A stretch of 35,522 nt of DNA from Phoronis ovalis (GCA_028565635.1 JAOXYB010017961.1:1-35522), one strand, 5' to 3'. Numbered from the stretch's first letter, positions 9,685-20,627 are shown. Made by a program: numbers and translations. The notes: generated by a model not told the origin, from the sequence alone.

Positions 9685-12600
9685 GTGATATTACAGGTGT
9701 TGCTGCACCGACATAACGAAGCACCACAGGTAAAGGAATTGGGTTTTGTCGTTGGTCCGGGACTAGAAACTTTGGTCTCACTCCACGTTACACAGGTATT
9801 TTATCTTGTCACTGGTCACTGAATCCAAACAGTAATATTCCAAGAAATGTCAAAAACTGTAGATAACCACATGTACTTTAACGTTTCGTGAAATTAACTA
9901 ACAACAGTACCAGATATGAGCAAAACGTGTACAGTTTTCAAAGAAAGTTAAATTGCGTATACGTAACCTGCGTTAAATATTTTCCTCTGCAAGTGAATAT
10001 AAACAGGTACCACGTTGTCTACCTGTATCAATGCTACATGTAATACTCTGTAATGACGTCATCATTGAACATCTCGGATGACATTTAAGTTTCCTTTTTC
10101 CTTATTCAATAAAGAAAAAAAACATATTTTATATTTCCTTAGTCAATTTTGAGTTGAATAAGGAAAAAGAAACCATTTCCCTTTTCCTTATTCCATTGTT
10201 GATTTTGAATAAGGAAAAGGGAGCTTTTCTATTTGATTTTGAGTCGAATAAGGAAAAAGAAATCATTTCCTTATTCATCTTTTTCCTGTTTCGATTTTGA
10301 TATTTTTCCTAATTCGGTTAAAATGGAATAACAAAAAAGGAAATAGTTCATGTTTCTTATTCAAAACTCAACGTTCTAATAAGGAAAAATGAAATGCTTT
10401 TTTCCTTATTCATATAAATAAAATCGAATATGGAAAAAGGAAATAGTTTCCTTTGAACTAAAAATCAAATAAGGAAAAAATAAAATAGCTCAGTTTTTCC
10501 TTATTCGGCTTAAAATCGAACTCGAACTAGGGTTATCTTTTCTTCCCTGAAACCCGCCAGTGAATAAGGAAAAAAGAAATAGCTCCCTTTTCCTTATCGA
10601 ATAAGGAAAAAGGAATAAGGGACTTAATTGACATATCATTTATAATAAAAATTATATTTATATCTTATACTATATTTAGATTAAATCTTTGCCTCCTCCA
10701 TATGAGAAAAGTGATTGCTTAGACATAAGGAGCCAGCATTTTGTCAATCATCTGACAATATACGACACCTATAGTGTGACTGGTTGTAGGCAGGAATGTC
10801 TAACAAATGTTACACTGCTGCACTGTGGATGTAAGGATATTTTTGCCGCAGGTAAAATTGGTGCAAGTATGCAAAGTTAAAAAGCAGGACAGATTTAAAC
10901 CAATCTCACTTTGTGATTACCTTACTTCAGATCTAGTAATGCCTATAATAAGCAAGTAGGTCCTTTTTTTCAGAAGCACTTAAATGTTCCAAAAAGATCT
11001 CACAACTGGTTCTCAGTATGATGACGTCTTGCGGGACTAAACTCAGTAAAGTTTAAAAAGACTTGATAGACATACATACAGTGTTTTATGTTTAATTGAA
11101 AAATCTTAAACTTATTAAACTTTCATATTTTCCCCCCCGATTGTTATTCTGTTTGTAGGTCCAGGTAACCCTTGTCCAGCAAACAAATACACCTGCGTGC
11201 GAGAAGCTCATGGTAAATAATAATTAAAACCCGTAATGTCGTGAAGCAGCCACATAGTGGTCCAGTCTGAATCCAGTGGTCTGAATAAATTCATCCGTTA
11301 GTGTTCCATACCATCTTAACTAACGTCTTGGCTTTACAATAGTGAAATAAGTACGTCATTAAACTTTTGACCAATCGAGATTAGCTTTTCTCTCTGTGTG
11401 GTTGACCTAGTTCACTAGCTACCATCTTAGTCCACTGTTACACCTGTTAGTTTAAGCTTCAATTTGATTGGCAACTAGAATGTTTCGGGATTATTGTTAT
11501 TCTATACATTACGTGATAATAAACGAAAATTGAAGCGGCTAAGGTCAGGCGTTAATTGAGAAGGTGCTTTATACTAACGGATGGATTTATTGAGAGTAGT
11601 ATCTCATAGTTCCCGTAAGTCTCTGCTAATCAACCAATACACATTTTTATTCCCGAGTGTTTATTGCTACCATTTGCCAGGAGATGCAATTCCGTAATAC
11701 AGTTGTTTGTAACGTCATAATTAGCTAACTCAAGGGCATAGTATCACCTACCACGAAACTATGGGATCGCACTTTACTTCAAACAGTCGTAATTAAGCTG
11801 TCTGAGAACAATTTAAATCCAAACGAATGGATTGTAGGTGGCACATTGTCGAAAATAATACAAGCAGTTATTTAGCATGGGGTTTCAAAAAATCATGTTT
11901 AATTCTACAGAAAACACTATACATAGAAAATTTGTAAATTCGCAAATTTAGAATGCTAAATAGTATATTTTCATTAGGGCTTTTTTCTGCAGTACTACGT
12001 TATCAGTTATTTAGCTCAAAAAAGTGTGACATAAATGTTAATTATTTTCTGTGAGTTTATTCCGCTTTCTGTACCAGCACGTTTTACTATTTTATAAACA
12101 AGAGAATTATAAAAAACTTCGCACTCAAAATTTCCCACCGAGTATGAATTAACCAAAATTATAACAACTCGATCCCATGCCCACGTAATAATACATTGAC
12201 TATATACATACGTCTCGTTTTAGCATCTTTGTGATTATTGATTTATAACCAATATATACTTAAAAGTATCTTATGTTTGTAAACTGTATTTGCGCTGTTA
12301 TAGCTGACGATAGAAACAGACCCCATGGTACAAGAATGATACAAAAGTTATGTTAATAATCATGATATTTCTGTGCACAGGAATGTACGCCATGGATGAT
12401 ACCATTGAAGCTGCCTGCAAGTGCAAAGTTCCATGTAGCAATACATTGTTTGAGTATCAGACTTCATCTGCTTTGTGGCCCAGCAATCACGTAGTCAACG
12501 AATATATAATGGCAGCAGCAAGCAACAATGCTCCGATGACAAAAGAGAATATAAGGTATTTTCAAAATGCTTACAATTAAGGACACTAAAGCAGTTAAAG

Positions 12601-14813
12601 TCTTGATGTTTGATCTGGAGGGATCGATGGTTTCAGCTATTTCATGGTTGCGTAATACTACTTTGTAGAAGATATAATGCACACAGTAGGTTGTACGGAC
12701 GCAAGTTACCTAATGACCCTTTTGACTAGGTTTGAAGCTACTTACGTGCCCAGGGGTGACTCAAATAAAATGTGGGTAATCATGCTCGTTGATGGCCTCC
12801 TGAAAAAGCCTCTAAACAAATGGTCAAGGAGGTTTAAAAATGGACCCTAGACAAGACTTATGCCGAAATTGTTACCTATTCAAGACTGAAATTTTTCGAC
12901 AAGCAAAAAACATCAACCAAGACTAAGCAAAACCTATGCCGAAATTGGTTCTCTATTCAATTTTTTTTTCGAAAAACAAAAAAAAACAGACACACTGCGA
13001 AAATCGGATCCTAAACAAGACTTCCGTGAAAAACAGACTCTTGGCAAGACCAGGGTTAAAAATTGCTGATTTTCCTACCCTAAAGGTGCAACGCACGGTA
13101 CCAGTCTGAATAAATTCATCCCTTAGTGTACCGTACCTTCTCAACTAACGTGTGGGCTTAACCATAGTCAATTGTCGTTATATTCCTTCAATTTAACAAG
13201 AGCGAAGTAAATACGTCATTAAACTTTGACCCAATCGAGATACGTTTTCTTTCCATGTAACTGACCTCTTTTACCTTTGTCCACTGTTACCTATTATTGT
13301 AAGCTGCAATTTGATTGATGGCAAAACTTTCGTGGGCACTTTATATATAAATAGAGGGATTATCGTTCTTCTGTTTTTATAGATAATAAACGAAAATGGT
13401 TAAGCCCAAACATTAATTGAGATGGCACGGGACACTAATGGATGGATTTATTCAGACTGCTCATTCTAGAGAATAACAGTTATTCAAGGTTATTTAGAAT
13501 GGGGTTTGTCCTCAAATAAACACCATTTTCACGTGTTTTTATTAACGAGCATGATGATTACCATGATTATTTAAGTGCCCCCCTGGGCGCTTATAAACGT
13601 GAAGTGTCCCGGAAGTGTCAATTTCCCAGTTAGTATTTTAAAGCATAACAACGGTATGACAGGTTGAAATATAATATAAATATATCTCTCTCCGAATTGT
13701 GCTAGGTTATGGCACCCAGGTATTAGTTTCTAAGTATATACTCTGGAGTATTATTTGCTTGTGTCATCATTCAATTCCCGGAACTCGGGAATGAAGAGAA
13801 TGGTACAGTACTTTGTATATAAAGTGCATTTAATACTTAAATGGTTTTTCCTCTTATTAATAACAGATTGTTTTACACCCATAATCTTCGCTATCAGTCA
13901 GTAGCAATTGAATAGCTAGTTTACAAAGAATGAATTTCCGATTATTTCTTTCTTAATGGTGCATTAATTTCATCATATATACTTTTCTTCCACAGGGAAA
14001 ATGGCCTAGATTTACGCATATTTTACAAAAAAATGAATTTCGATCTGGTTGAAGAAGTTCCAGGTTATGAGCTTATGGATTTGTTAGGTAAGGCGCGTAC
14101 ATGCTGAGCTATATGCACATCCCATAATGCATGGTAACGTAGTGATACATTTGTAACTAATTCAAAACATTATAAGCTAACAAGAGCTCGAGCCCTGGGG
14201 CTGAGATGCAGGAAAATATAAAGGTAATAGCTGTTAATTATTACAATACCCTATTCGACATGACGATACAAGATTCACCCATGTATGGTACACAGTCACA
14301 TTTCGTTGGATAGCGATGAATTGTGAATGTATAATTGTGAATATGGGCTTATCATCCGGGCTTATCATTTCTCCTTCACAAATACAAATGTAGTACGTTA
14401 TTCGGCTGAGAGTAATCTTTTTATGTTATTTTTATTAAAAGAATGAATCACAACTTGTTTTGTTTTGTCACATTTGGCAAGGCACATTTTTGTTTTTGAG
14501 TAGTGCAAAAATGTATGTGAAAGTTATTTCAAACTAGTTATCTTACCTGATTTTACTGTTTGCAATATGTACGTTGTAAAAAGATCCGTTCGATGGTTTC
14601 AAACACACTGATATTTGCAAAAATATGCTATCAAGTCTTTCTTTGATGGGAATGGTACAGTATGTGTTTATTATTTATATTTCAGCGAACATTGGTGGAA
14701 ATCTGGGTTTGTGTTTGGGAGCAAGTATTTTAACAATATTTGAGCTATTCGAGTTTAACATGATATTTTTATTTAGAGTATTTTCTCATCTAAAACGAAA
14801 AAGAATGCAGTAA
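4631..14813 (+). CDS. DEG/ENaC (ASIC/FaNaC-type) cation channel, 8 exons, 505 aa
   Basis: Exons: 4631-4869, 8828-9386, 9697-9795, 10680-10851, 11159-11212, 12381-12555, 13996-14087 and 14686-14813. All junctions are GT-AG, the phases match, and the sum is 1518 nt (505 codons plus stop). The protein has a cytosolic N-terminus with the family His-Gly gating motif (ETSCHGIKYV, residues 61-70) and TM1 at about 81-101, followed by FPTVTICN (124-131). A large Cys-rich ectodomain contains GFVVGPGLETLVSLHVT and LPPPYEKSDC, several paired cysteines and N-glycosylation sequons. The pre-TM2 and pore segment has GGNLGLCLGAS, with the Gly-Ala-Ser selectivity filter at 475-477, followed by LTIFEL. The degenerin position aligns with Ala464. 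The C-tail is only about ten residues and basic (KRKRMQ). Such channels are homo- or heterotrimeric, sodium-selective and amiloride-sensitive in the plasma membrane; they are gated by protons, peptides or force. The ligand cannot be deduced here. Length is typical of the family. The first ATG after an in-frame TGA at 4580 was taken as start. Confidence 0.95.
5342..8142. mobile_element. Foldback transposon with long compound inverted repeats and 9-bp target duplication
   Basis: The ends are perfect inverted repeats starting ACGTACGTAAAGTGAGCTCC, and the arms stay near-identical for hundreds of bases (5342-6665 against about 7150-8142). GAATGAAAT flanks both sides (5333-5341 and 8143-8151). The outermost 60 bp carry GATTCA and GAGCTCCA micro-repeats. 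Each arm is built from tandem units of roughly 350-440 bp: three in the left arm, two plus a partial unit in the right. Each full unit contains GTTGCCTAGCAAC (or a close variant) and GCGGCCGCAACGTTCGGACA. The 9-bp duplication and internally repetitive long arms recall Drosophila FB foldback elements and Mutator-like elements. The middle (about 6670-7140) has no recognisable transposase. Confidence 0.85.
6670..7145 (+). other. Unique centre of the foldback element, small unrecognised open frame
   Basis: The loop region between the inverted arms is less AT-rich than its surroundings. It holds an open frame at 6781-7122 of about 113 codons that begins with TTG, not ATG. The translation contains a CRYCPDYTRGSP-like tail but no transposase motif (DDE/DDD or zinc-finger pattern) that I recognise. 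It may be a captured host fragment or a decayed gene piece; I do not claim that it is expressed. Confidence 0.3.
9597..9682. repeat. CA and TA microsatellites at the exon 3 acceptor
   Basis: A short CA-rich run (9597-9614) is followed by about 40 bp of uninterrupted AT dinucleotides (9643-9682). The TA tract ends 14 bp before the acceptor AG of channel exon 3 (9695-9696), where a polypyrimidine tract would normally be. Confidence 0.9.
10085..10622. repeat. Array of alternating inverted CCTTATTC / GAATAAGGAAAA motifs
   Basis: CCTTATT or its complement AATAAGG, usually extended by a purine or pyrimidine run (GGAAAAAG / CTTTTTCC), occurs more than a dozen times in about 540 bp. The motifs repeatedly switch strand and form many short palindromes. 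The array lies in intron 3 of the channel gene and ends about 60 bp before exon 4. It is non-coding, and the class of repeat is unknown. Confidence 0.8.
11263..11596. mobile_element. MITE copy 2, in channel intron 5
   Basis: This copy shares its ends and interior with the copies at 326-807 and 13102-13459: TCTGAATAAATTCATCCGTTAG on the left, CTAACGGATGGATTTATT on the right, and AGTCCACTGTTAC plus CAATTTGATTG inside. The left end seems partly duplicated (CAGTCTGAATC then CAGTGGTCTGAATAAA). There is no coding capacity. It lies wholly within the intron and is in the same orientation as the 13102 copy. Confidence 0.75.
12746..13590. mobile_element. G-rich-terminus inverted-repeat element in channel intron 6
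   Basis: The left end (GTGCCCAGGGGTGACTCAAA, 12746 onwards) matches the reverse complement of the right end (GCGCCCAGGGGGGCACTTAA, from 13590). Similarity continues for about 50 bp through AATCATGCTCGTT. The interior has degenerate tandem units of about 75 bp containing TATGCCGAAATTG, and the MITE at 13102-13459 has inserted into it. Without that insert it is about 490 bp. No transposase frame or clear target duplication was seen. Confidence 0.65.
13102..13459. mobile_element. MITE copy 3, nested in the G-rich element
   Basis: The perfect ends CAGTCTGAATAAATTCATCC (left) and ...GGATGGATTTATTCAGACTG (right) are near-exact inverted repeats. Inner inverted blocks GTGGGCTTAACCATAG and ATGGTTAAGCCCAAAC follow. 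This is the best preserved of the three copies in the window. It has no coding capacity. Confidence 0.8.
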
Positions 14814-17800
14814 AATCATTTTGAAGCAACAAGGACTTTAACTTTAGACATCGATACTTATAGAAAGGGCACATTCCTAAATGAAAGTGAGAGGTAGGAT
14901 AAGTTTGAGTATAGAAAATACGCGTTAGATCCCGCTTAGTAATCCGATTTTTTGTCCGTTTCATGACATTCCTTTCGAGATACGATGTGGTTATAAAGGC
15001 GTTTCAATTTTCATGATGTTGTGGTAAGGACAATAGGTGTAGCATGTATATAAAAATAATGATTTATATAGAACTCTTGTACGTTACATTATGCGCCACA
15101 GTACAACACATGGGACATGTTAAAATAATGAAATAGAACTAAGTGTGTAGTTTCTAATTAAAGGCAAGAGGTCCATTATTCGTTTCAATAGGTCCTTTAT
15201 TCATTTCATGATAATGAAATTACTGTTTTCCCATGTTCCATCCTAGCTTTTTTAACATTGTTTTTGCGATAAACTGTTATTATATGCTAAAGACTTTTAG
15301 ATCAATAGGGGTGAGATGGAGACGAAAAAAAGAGAAAGTAAAAATGAAGCTATATCTCTATATGCTATACTTATTGTCCTTGTTTGTAGTAAGCAACAAA
15401 ACGTCATTCTTCGTTGAGTGTGATAAATATGTGAACAGACTGTCTCAGGTATTATTCACGATATTAATCCTAAAAGAGTAAATTTCTTTTTTTTCTTCAA
15501 AACTTACGAGCTAGAAAGAAAACTGCAGTAACGTATCTGAGAATAAAGGGAATACTCTTTTTACCGAACCTATTGTTCTTTTAAAGCAATACTCCCTAGA
15601 TATGGCACTCTTCGTTATCGAAACTGTTAAAGATACGCCCAAATTATGATGTCAAAGTAAAGTAAAATCTTCAGTAGAGAGGCTTAACCACACGTTTTTG
15701 TATAGTTATATTAAGGGCCATAGGTCTAGCAAATAAAGAATTATAATTTTTTTTTTTTTACTTTTTTTTATTCAGTCTTCTATTCACAGGCAAATAACAT
15801 TTTCCGCGATTTTGTATGGGCAAAGTTGGGGTAACGTCACGAAACACAACATATTTCCCGCCTGAATAGACTTCTGGAAAAACGAAACGCAATGCAACGT
15901 ACTGTGTTTCCCGAGTTATGCTCTCTAGTGATAAAATTATACTTTTTGCATTTTTTTTTAATTTCAAGAGGTATCGCAGACATTCACTGCAAAACGTTAA
16001 AGTATAGCGCGGAAACTGTAGCACATGACGTATCGTTTAGAAACTAGCGCTATTTTCTGTAGATTTTTTTATCTAATAATAATTTAAAAAATATAACCAT
16101 TATTTTCTTAATATATGCTAGACCTGTTGGCCATGATTATATTACGTCTGAAATTGCATGTTAAACGATAAAAAGATTTAACATATTACAGTTCGGGTCG
16201 TTGTACAAACTTTTGTATATGCATTATAAAATGTTTTTGTTTGTATGTAAAAATTTTGTTCAATCAGTGTATTCAAACTGTTATTGTGATACAAAAAATT
16301 ATGTTGTTTGTTTATATGTGGCAGTTGGAAAAGGAATTTCATATGGATAAATTGCTTTGTAAAATTGTCTGTATCAGTACAGCATCGCACATTTCATTGT
16401 ATGAGGATGGCAAATTGTTGAAAACGAAGACCCCCAATTGTTCTTATTTAATAAATTAATATGTTTCAAATTCACGTATACATTCGTGTCTTTGTAAATG
16501 TTTCTTATTTCTTATTTCTATACCATCCTTGTATTGTCAATGTGTATACTGACACTATGTATTGATACTGCAAACTAAATTACACAAACTATATATAGCA
16601 ACCAATCAATCAACTGTTACATGACAAGATATTTCGTGTGATTTTGAAAATAAATAGTAGATTGCAGTGTTTCACTCTCAAGCACACGCTTATACTGAAA
16701 GTACATCCAACTATCACGTGTCTATTCGAAAATCGTTTGTTATTTTAATGTTTTTCGGAAGAAAATTGCAACAATTTATTTTAGCGTAATTGATGTAATA
16801 CCTAATGCCAGTAAAAATAGCAGCACTGTCGGACCTACCGTTTTTAGCAAAGCTCTTGGTTTTGTAAATCACCGTTATAATTCTGCAAAAGCGATAAACG
16901 TTCGAAAGCCCTCCACGTGGGCGAATACAATTGTTCATCTGCTCTTTATTCGTTGACTAAAAGTGCACATAGTGATAGTTGTATCTGAACGCATCCATTC
17001 GAGTATTTTTTATTATGGTGGTTTGTAATATAATATCATATCAAAGACCAAAATGGAACTCAGAAGCCATCCATACATTATGTGACGTAATGCTGTGTAC
17101 AGCTCAGAATACTTGTTTTTCTTATGATTAATTGTTACCCACTGGGACTTTGACTATGAGCTAGTCCAGCCATAGGAATTTATAACGGGAAGCTCTTTCA
17201 TATTTTTTTGTTGTACAGATGTGTTTATTGTGAGCTTAAAAAAAATTCTTCGGCTCGAGCACCAGTTAGACTGCACTATACAATCGTGTCCATGGAAGTT
17301 GTAGTGAAGTGTTGTGAATGGAGGATATGCCTGTTCATGCGGTGTTATTAAACTAACAATGACAAACTGTGAGGATGAGTGTAATCACAAATTCTGTAAT
17401 ATATTTTTATGAAAAATGTTGACTACCAAAACAACTGTAAACGTTAAAAGTGAAAAGAAATGGTGATGTGAAATGAACAATCACGAAGTTCACTGCATAA
17501 CTGGAATGTGGAATTGTGAGCGTGCTCTGATTTAAAAGTCATCGACTTAAAAAAATCAGCTCAACCCATTTTTCCTCCCACTTCGTTGACAAAGGTTAAT
17601 GTAACCGGCAGATAGTTTGTGAAAACCTAATCTGTAGTATTATTTCGTACGTTGTTTTGGTACTGTGCTCTTGTTGGACAATTCACAGTCACATGTTAGG
17701 CGGAATTTCTGAGAGTTAAATAAAACGAAATACCGACAAAAGTATCTGTTTCTGTCAGAAAAATGAAATTTTACTGACTTTTGAATTCTGAAAGGTAAAT

Positions 17801-18009
17801 AGCTTTGAAATTAGGCGAAATATCAAAAATTGTTTACGTTCTTGTATGGAGAAAAAACAATTTAAGCTTACTTGTGTATGACCTGTAAACCACGAAATAT
17901 ATTCTAATATTATACTCCAAACAATAGTTTACAAACTTTCGGTTTTAAATTTTAAAATCATCACTAAAAAACTTTCTTAAAGTACTGTTGCAGTACCGAT
18001 TCGATGAAG
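14814..18009. other. Intergenic DNA between convergent genes
   Basis: This stretch holds the 3' flanks of the channel gene (+) and the FAS1 gene (-). Candidate poly(A) signals are AATAAA at 15542-15547 on the + strand and AATAAA on the minus strand at 17224-17229, both about 0.7-0.8 kb past the stop codons. The 60-90 codon open frames here (such as 15233-15481 and 16241-16459) have no recognisable motif or supporting signals and are not called. Confidence 0.45.
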
Positions 18010-20519
18010 TTATGGAATTTCATGAAAGTACAGTGTATCGTCTGCTGTTTTGTTAGGGGGCATCATCACTGTATCAACCAAATATAACACTCCATTTTTG
18101 GCCATTTGATCAAAGAGTATAATCTCACTGTCTTCAACTTTATTGATCTGAAAAAAGAATAAATATTGAATCGGACATTCAGTAATAGTAGTTTTAGCTA
18201 GAGTAACAATCATAATAAAATGGTACTTTGGATGAAAGTGTGAAGGTAAATACACTGTTCAAATGTTGATTTGATATAATCACAGGAAACTTTATATAAA
18301 AAGAGTCCCTATATATTCCACAGACACTTAATATTTAGTTCAATAATTGATTTAGAATCGATATATGTGAACAGTGTTTACTATGTCCAACGTATTTGGT
18401 TAGTATACAGCGATTTGAGTGAGTGTTCAACAATTGCGTGTAATCGCCCCAGGGGGGGGGGCAGTCAATATGAAATTGGGTACCCATGTTCCAACATGGC
18501 TTTTCAAAAAAGCCCCTAACGAAGTGAAATTCTACAAAAAATACACCCCGAAGAAAGCGAGTTTTTTGAAAAAATGCACCCTTAAGGAAGTGACTTTTGG
18601 AACAAAACACCCCTAACGAAGTGTCACACCTCCAAAAAAATCACCCCTTTTCGTGATTTTAGCCAAAAAGTGAAAATATAAATGGCGTAACATACCCTTT
18701 CACGCGAAATTTTGTTGAAACATGCGTACCCACTTTCATATTGACTGCCCCCCGGGGTGATCGTGAGGGGATACTAGTAGTCAACGGATGTTAGGCAGCA
18801 CTAATCTCTATGGAAGATTTCTAAAATCCTTTACTGACATTGTTAATTATTTACGTGTGACTCACCGCAGGCTTTCCAGGTTGATCATGAATTTTAAACG
18901 TGATCATTGTATCCTGTAGTAGAGATGGAATTTTCTTCTGATTCCTCACACTTGCCCAGTACACCGTTTGTGGTGACATGTGATATTTTAAGATTTCTGT
19001 GAGCAGAGTTTTGTTGCCAATAATCGTATTTGGATCTGGTAGTTTAGCGAACGCTTCGTCAGTTGGTGCGAATAGTGTTAAATTGTCTACAAAAATAAAA
19101 ACTCAAAGAGGCACTTAGACTGTTAATAACCAATGGCCACTTAACCATTTAAAAACAATTTGCAAATGTAAAGTCAACACGGGATAAAAAATTCCTTCCT
19201 TTACTTATCAAAAGTGAATTTTCTTCATTCTTATTTCAGTCACATTCCTAATAAATCGATTGCCTTTGACGTAGACATCAGGCATTTGATTTCTACTATT
19301 ACTATACTAGAGATCAATTAGAAAAAGTTTAAATCAACTGATAGAGATAACACGGTAATAAGTACCTGAGTCGGTCAATTCGTCTAAGAGATCCGTAGCA
19401 TTTAACAGATCTATCAGTTCCGTTGTCTTTAATTCTGTGGCTAACTCTAACATATTTAATGCAGGGTAGTCAGTTGGCAGTTCGTCCATTTGTTCCGGCC
19501 AAGGGGGCATCAAAACTTTGTCTATTAGGAACAGGTTCCCATTTGTAGCTTGCTGATCAAACCGAAGTATGGGAGCACCCGATACAAAGTTAACCTACAA
19601 ACAAAATATTTCTTATTCGGTACTAGACTAGTACGTACACTTTTTAGATTTTTCGAGAAAGGGTAAAGTTTGTAATTGTTCAGTTTCAGATGTCACTACT
19701 AGTAGGGGACTTGGTGGAAATGCTGGGCAATAAAAATAACAATTTTAAGTGCTCTAAGACTTCTAACTTAACAAAATATGCTTTACTCACATTAACAGCA
19801 CTTTGATATTATGCAACAAAATGTACTTTGTAATTTTTTACACGTAGGTTCCTAAAGCTTCTTTTGTGCATTACGTCTCCCTAAGCGACGGACGAGGATT
19901 AAAAACAGTAAATCAAACGTGGAAAAAGAAAAGAAGCAAAAGTACTCACCCCATTCTTTCCTGGAATGTCATGATGAAGTATATTGAATTTAAGCATTTT
20001 TAGTGGCAAAAAGGTTTCTATCTCACTACCTTCTTGGATATCTCTCCAAAATATCTTCTTGGGTACGAAGTGATACGCAAAAAGCATCCGCAGAAAACCT
20101 CTATGACCTAATTTCTTTTTCACGTCTTCTGGTAGATCATCAAAAGCCTTGTTAGTAGGAGCAAACAATGTGAAGTTTCCTGTAAAATTAATTTTTTTTA
20201 AACCATTAGAAAAGAGAGTGGATTGTTAAAATGGAGGACGGAATTACTGACGAAAAAGAAATGAAAACTAGTATACTTCATCCGGAGTTTACACCTCGCG
20301 CGAATATAAGTATAATGAATTATCTTCAATTTCAAACAACCGACCTGGTTTCTTTAGGTAGTCAATAACTCTTGCTTTCAAAGCGTATTTTTCAAGAGCA
20401 GTTAATTCCATTTCTGCAACTAACTCCAGCATATTCATATCAGGATACTCTTTTGGCTCCTGTAGAGACTGCACTCCAACAATCAAAAATAGGACTACCC
20501 AAGTATATAATGTTTCCAT
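18010..20519 (-). CDS. Secreted protein with two FAS1 (fasciclin) domains, 5 exons, 330 aa
   Basis: Exons on the minus strand: 20519-20345, 20179-19950, 19594-19366, 19086-18866 and 18147-18010. They sum to 993 nt, all junctions are GT-AG, and intron phases run 1, 0, 1, 0. Residues 1-20 look like a signal peptide (METLYTWVVLFLIVGVQS). Domain 1 spans about 29-166 and domain 2 about 182-318. Each has NMLELA at its start, the H1 motif (NFTLFAPTNKAF at 60-71; NLTLFAPTDEAF at 213-224), the Tyr-His motif (AYHFVP, KYHMSP) and the H2 motif (NGNLFLIDKVLMPP at 153-166; NGVLYLVDTVMMPP at 303-316). No transmembrane or GPI signal is seen after domain 2, so it is probably extracellular. FAS1 proteins such as periostin and TGFBI act in cell-matrix adhesion, usually with four domains; this one has two. 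The exact ligand is unknown. An upstream in-frame GTG extends the open frame, but the ATG at 20519 gives the signal peptide. Confidence 0.95.
18442..18762. mobile_element. G-rich inverted-repeat MITE in FAS1 intron 4
   Basis: The left end AATCGCCCCAGGGGGG... and the reverse complement of the right end (GATCACCCCGGGGGG...) continue as matching CAGTCAATATGAAA and GGGTAC-CATGTT segments over about 45 bp. Inside are about four tandem units of roughly 33 bp carrying CCCCTAACGAAGTGA and an ACAAAAAA-type run. The small open frames on both strands here come from this repeat and are not genes. No target duplication is clear. Confidence 0.75.
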
Positions 20520-20614
20520 TTTTGTTATGCACACATTAAGCTTCTCGATCACAGTTGTTATACTTGTTTAGCAGTCAGCCCGAAGCAACTATGGGTTTGT
20601 TTATTTTCCCTCCA

Positions 20615-20627
20615 CTATTTATATATA
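20615..20627 (-). promoter_or_regulatory. Possible TATA box of the FAS1 gene
   Basis: On the minus strand TATATATAAATAG lies about 100 bp upstream of the ATG at 20519. A start site about 30 bp downstream would leave a 5' leader of about 65-75 nt, a sensible size with no intervening intron needed. Confidence 0.45.

Noticed and set aside
16241-16459. 72-codon frame ending near AATAAATTAAT
   Set aside because: No motif, no splice context and AT-biased; it could be 3' UTR or random, with no support for coding.
18335-18616. Open frames on both strands with FxKxxFxRGVFF-type repeats
   Set aside because: They arise from the 33-bp tandem units of the MITE in FAS1 intron 4.
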